Positions 61,185 to 64,000 of a stretch of 64,000 bases of DNA are shown piece after piece. The translations under genes and the position numbers were made by a program. The stretch covers positions 24,750,455 through 24,814,454 of the forward strand of contig CAIIXF020000002.1 in assembly GCA_903813345.2 (NCBI GenBank), written 5' to 3'. This DNA is from Owenia fusiformis. Its lineage: Eukaryota; Annelida; Polychaeta; Sabellida; Oweniidae. Position 1 is the stretch's first letter. Each line of letters starts with the position of its first letter. The notes under the pieces were generated by a model. The model ran no database searches and had not been told where the DNA came from. It was given only the letters and a program-made list of their open reading frames with translations.

Positions 61185-61750
61185 GCACTTTGGATGTACG
61201 GTGTCACTATTAACTGATTTGAAGCAAAACCTATGATGTAGATTTGATGTACGTTTTTAAAAAAATGATCTGAGGAAAACAAAAGGATTTTATTTTTAAT
61301 TTCGTGCGTATTCGCTTCAAAAGACTTTTAGCTCTCTGATTACGTTGAAAGATATTCGACCAGTGCTTATTTTTTTCGTAGTAAATCTCCAACACAAAAT
61401 TTATCGGCTAGAAAATGTTTGTTTTTTCACATTTCCTTCGATAATTTTTTCCCGTGTAGCCTAAAAGTGTCGATTATTTTTATGACAATTTGTTTCTCTC
61501 AACTACACAATTTTAGGATGGTCGAAGATTTAATAAGTATTATGTATTGGGTATATGTACGTTGCCAATTCCACTGTACGGTGTCAGTGTAATTGAAATT
61601 CATGAGATGAAATATTAAACAATGCAATAAGTTTATTATCTCATCGAAGTTCGGAGGGATATAGGGAATGCCTCCGTCCTTTCGTCCATCCGTCCGTCCG
61701 TCAGGTTTTGCTTTAAATCAGTTAATAGTGACACCGTACATCTTAAGTGC
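61185..61750. repeat. Inverted repeat with 48-bp arms
   Basis: Arms 61185-61232 and 61703-61750 match at 45 of 48 positions (core TGTACGGTGTCACTATTAAC). A third partial copy, TGTACGGTGTCAGTGT, lies near 61575. The sequence before the right arm has a CCGTCCGTCCGTC run. Confidence 0.85.
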
Positions 61751-62254
61751 AATAACTCAAATGTCATTGGCCCGATTTTGTTGACATTTTGTACACAAAT
61801 GCCCAATGGGGTTAGAAATTCTGCTCGAAAGCCAATTTTCAAAATGGCCGCTCATTTGAAATGGCGGCCATTTTAGTGCCGATTTTACAGTAACTTAGGT
61901 ACAACAATCATGTAAAACTGTTATTGCAATATGTTTTAAATTTAAAAATATATAGGATATTAATAAAGATAGAAATGTAGATATCGAAGAAGCACATGGC
62001 AGCCATCTTGAAAAATGGCGGCCTTTACACGCTATTTTATGATTCTTGTTGTAACTTGAAAATTAGTTGAGCGATTTTGTTCATATTTGATATGTGGATA
62101 CTATAAGCATGGCACACTGTCTAATGACACTTTTGGTAGAAGGTCGCCTTTTTGAAAAATGGCCGCCATTTGAACATTTTTTTCTCTAACTTTAAGTAGT
62201 GGAGCGATTTTCTTCATATATGGTATGTGAATTCTATAAGCATGGTACACTGTT
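61751..62254 (+). repeat. Diverged tandem units of about 130-150 bp
   Basis: Three to four loose copies each with AAATGGCCGCCATTT-like words, TAACTT, GAGCGATTTTGTTCATAT and CTATAAGCATGG(T/C)ACACTGT. Confidence 0.6.
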
Positions 62255-64000
62255 TAATGTGTTATGACATCACACTGATTTTTGTCTCTGCAATTTTTTT
62301 TGGCAGAAAATATCATTTTTAGTTCAAAAATGCATAAAAACGTCGGAACTGGCTGAATATGTGAAAAATTTATCCATTTAGGCTAGAAAGGGTTAATTTG
62401 CCCTACCCCAAATACGTCTAAATATGCTAGTCTAACTTTGCCACTGTGACGTCACAAATCTAACCTGACTATCTCTGAGTTTATTGAAGAAGATGATACG
62501 TCTGACAAACAGCTTTCATTCCCTATATGGCACACCTTCTACTAAGAGTTGCATCATTGACTAAATCTAAGACAAAGGCCCTGTGTCCCGAGGATTTTGA
62601 CTGAAATTTGGCCATTTTCGCCCAAATCTAACTAAATTGCAGTTTCCCTCACACCTGTATTTTGAAATAAATATTGCTACAATGTAGCAATTTAAAAATC
62701 ACACATGATTACTGTTTCTGTCGACCTGACACGTGTATCTAGCCTGTAAAAATGAAAAATCGCTACATTGTAGCAATTTCGCTGAGATATGGGCCCTGAA
62801 AATCATGTAATTTTACCAAAAAATGAAGAAATAACCTGCAATTTTGACGGAATTTCAGAGGGCTCTCTTTCACCCATGACCCTCCACGGGCCTCTTATGA
62901 CCATTCTTATACTCATAGAATGGTTGAAAGTGATTTCAAATCATTGTTTGGCCTACGCAGAACGAAAAAAATCGATTCTGTTCTCAAATTCTGCTAGAAT
63001 ATTGGTCTCTGGCCAACTAGCAGACAATTTTAGGCCTCATATTAAGGTATGAGTACCGTAATCCAACACCAAATTCGAAAATTCATAACAATACTTTGCA
63101 CATATGGCGTTCGTGACCAACCATAAAACGCTTACCCCCCCATAGTGTTATATATCAAAATGTACCTGTTCATATAGGGGTTCGATTGATCTACATCAAA
63201 TTATAGGGAGTCAGGTTACTTTTTGAGATATCAGCGTCCATTTATTGTGACTCGCGTTTGCTACCACTTCCTCAATTCTGATATGACGGGCAAACGCGTA
63301 GTAAACACCTTCACGTCGGAACTATTTTTGACCTACATCGCTATTTTCGTAATTCAAATGAAAGTTGAACTCCTCCTCTTTATTTTGATACCAAATAGTG
63401 GCATACTAGGTACCCTAGAAGCAAACTATGGCCTTATTTAGAACAATACCACGAGTTTTTAAATGGACTATATAGGGGTCATACCTTTTGGCGGATGGAT
63501 ATGGAACCTCATACCTTAATGTGTTATGACATCACACTGATTTTTGTCTCTGCAATTTTTTTTGGCAGAAAATATCATTTTTAGTTCAAAAATGCATAAA
63601 AACGTCGGAACTGGCTGAATATGTGAAAAATTTATCCATTTAGGCTAGAAAGGGTTAATTTGCCCTACCCCAAATACGTCTAAATATGCTAGTCTAACTT
63701 TGCCACTGTGACGTCACAAATCTAACCTGACTATCTCTGAGTTTATTGAAGAAGATGATACGTCTGACAAACAGCTTTCATTCCCTATATGGCACACCTT
63801 CTACTAAGAGTTGCATCATTGACTAAATCTAAGACAAAGGCCCTATGTCCCGAGGATTTTGACTGAAATTTGGCCATTTTCGCCCAAATCTAACTAAATT
63901 GCAGTTTCCCTCACACCTGTATTTTGAAATAAATATTGCTACAATGTAGCAATTTAAAAATCACACATGATTACTGTTTCTGTCGACCTGACACGTGTAT
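62255..64000 (+). repeat. 1,262-bp tandem duplication, second copy cut by window edge
   Basis: 63517-64000 repeats 62255-62738 with one difference seen (G62583 against A63845). The unit contains ATTGCTACAATGTAGCAAT (62673-62691), a palindrome with a related copy near 62762. No gene recognised in the unit. Confidence 0.9.

Overview
The window is AT-rich DNA from an animal genome, not a bacterium or virus. It has intron-containing genes with GT/AG splice sites, several classes of LINE, mariner-type DNA transposons with TA target duplications, MITE-like palindromes and large microsatellites. The virus-like 2A peptide in a CR1/L2-type LINE, the frequent TACATGTA words and the style of the repeats point to a marine invertebrate, perhaps a mollusc. 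I cannot name the species and the phylum is a guess.

Layout. 1-614: 5' end of a mariner-like transposon running off the left edge. 822-1570: one copy of a repeat family whose second, inverted copy is at 14135-15066. 1799-2776: a decayed LINE ORF1 (coiled coil, RRM-like, C-terminal domain). 3211-9242: repeat cluster A, three head-to-tail units of an approximately 1.4-1.5 kb element; the third holds a perfect 1.3 kb (CTAC)n tract. 9243-14130: a nearly full-length CR1/L2-type LINE with a 2A peptide, broken by three frameshifts. 15060-16226: 3' part of an L1/Tx1-type LINE (minus strand). 16227-17575: palindromes built on GTAAGTCACGTGACTTAC. 17576-18330: a tandem-dimer MITE.

18490-25975 holds the best host gene: a seven-exon PC-esterase (PCED1/FAM113-like, SGNH/GDSL fold) with a very long Lys/Thr/Pro repeat tail. 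26230-27310: a pseudogene of a multicopy invertebrate family. 30370-31725: an internally deleted LINE. 34430-34722: a dead mariner transposase end.

35046-49227: repeat cluster B, nine head-to-tail units of the cluster A element in the opposite orientation, ending in six tandem 25-27 bp hairpins. 49236-52081: the 3' end of another LINE, split by a TA-flanked transposon that itself contains a second TA-flanked transposon. 52082-54016: a tenth unit, nearly identical to the one at 39525-41397. 55511-56110: a two-exon gene for a small secreted cysteine-rich protein. From 56.9 kb to the end are foldback structures, a short MITE, a chain of three interlocking hairpins, a tRNA-like relic and a 1,262-bp tandem duplication running off the right edge.

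Only two loci look like functioning host genes (the PC-esterase and the small secreted protein); the rest is mobile or repetitive DNA. The two repeat clusters lie in opposite orientation on either side of the 2A-LINE and the PC-esterase gene, so this about 26-kb segment is bounded by large inverted repeats.
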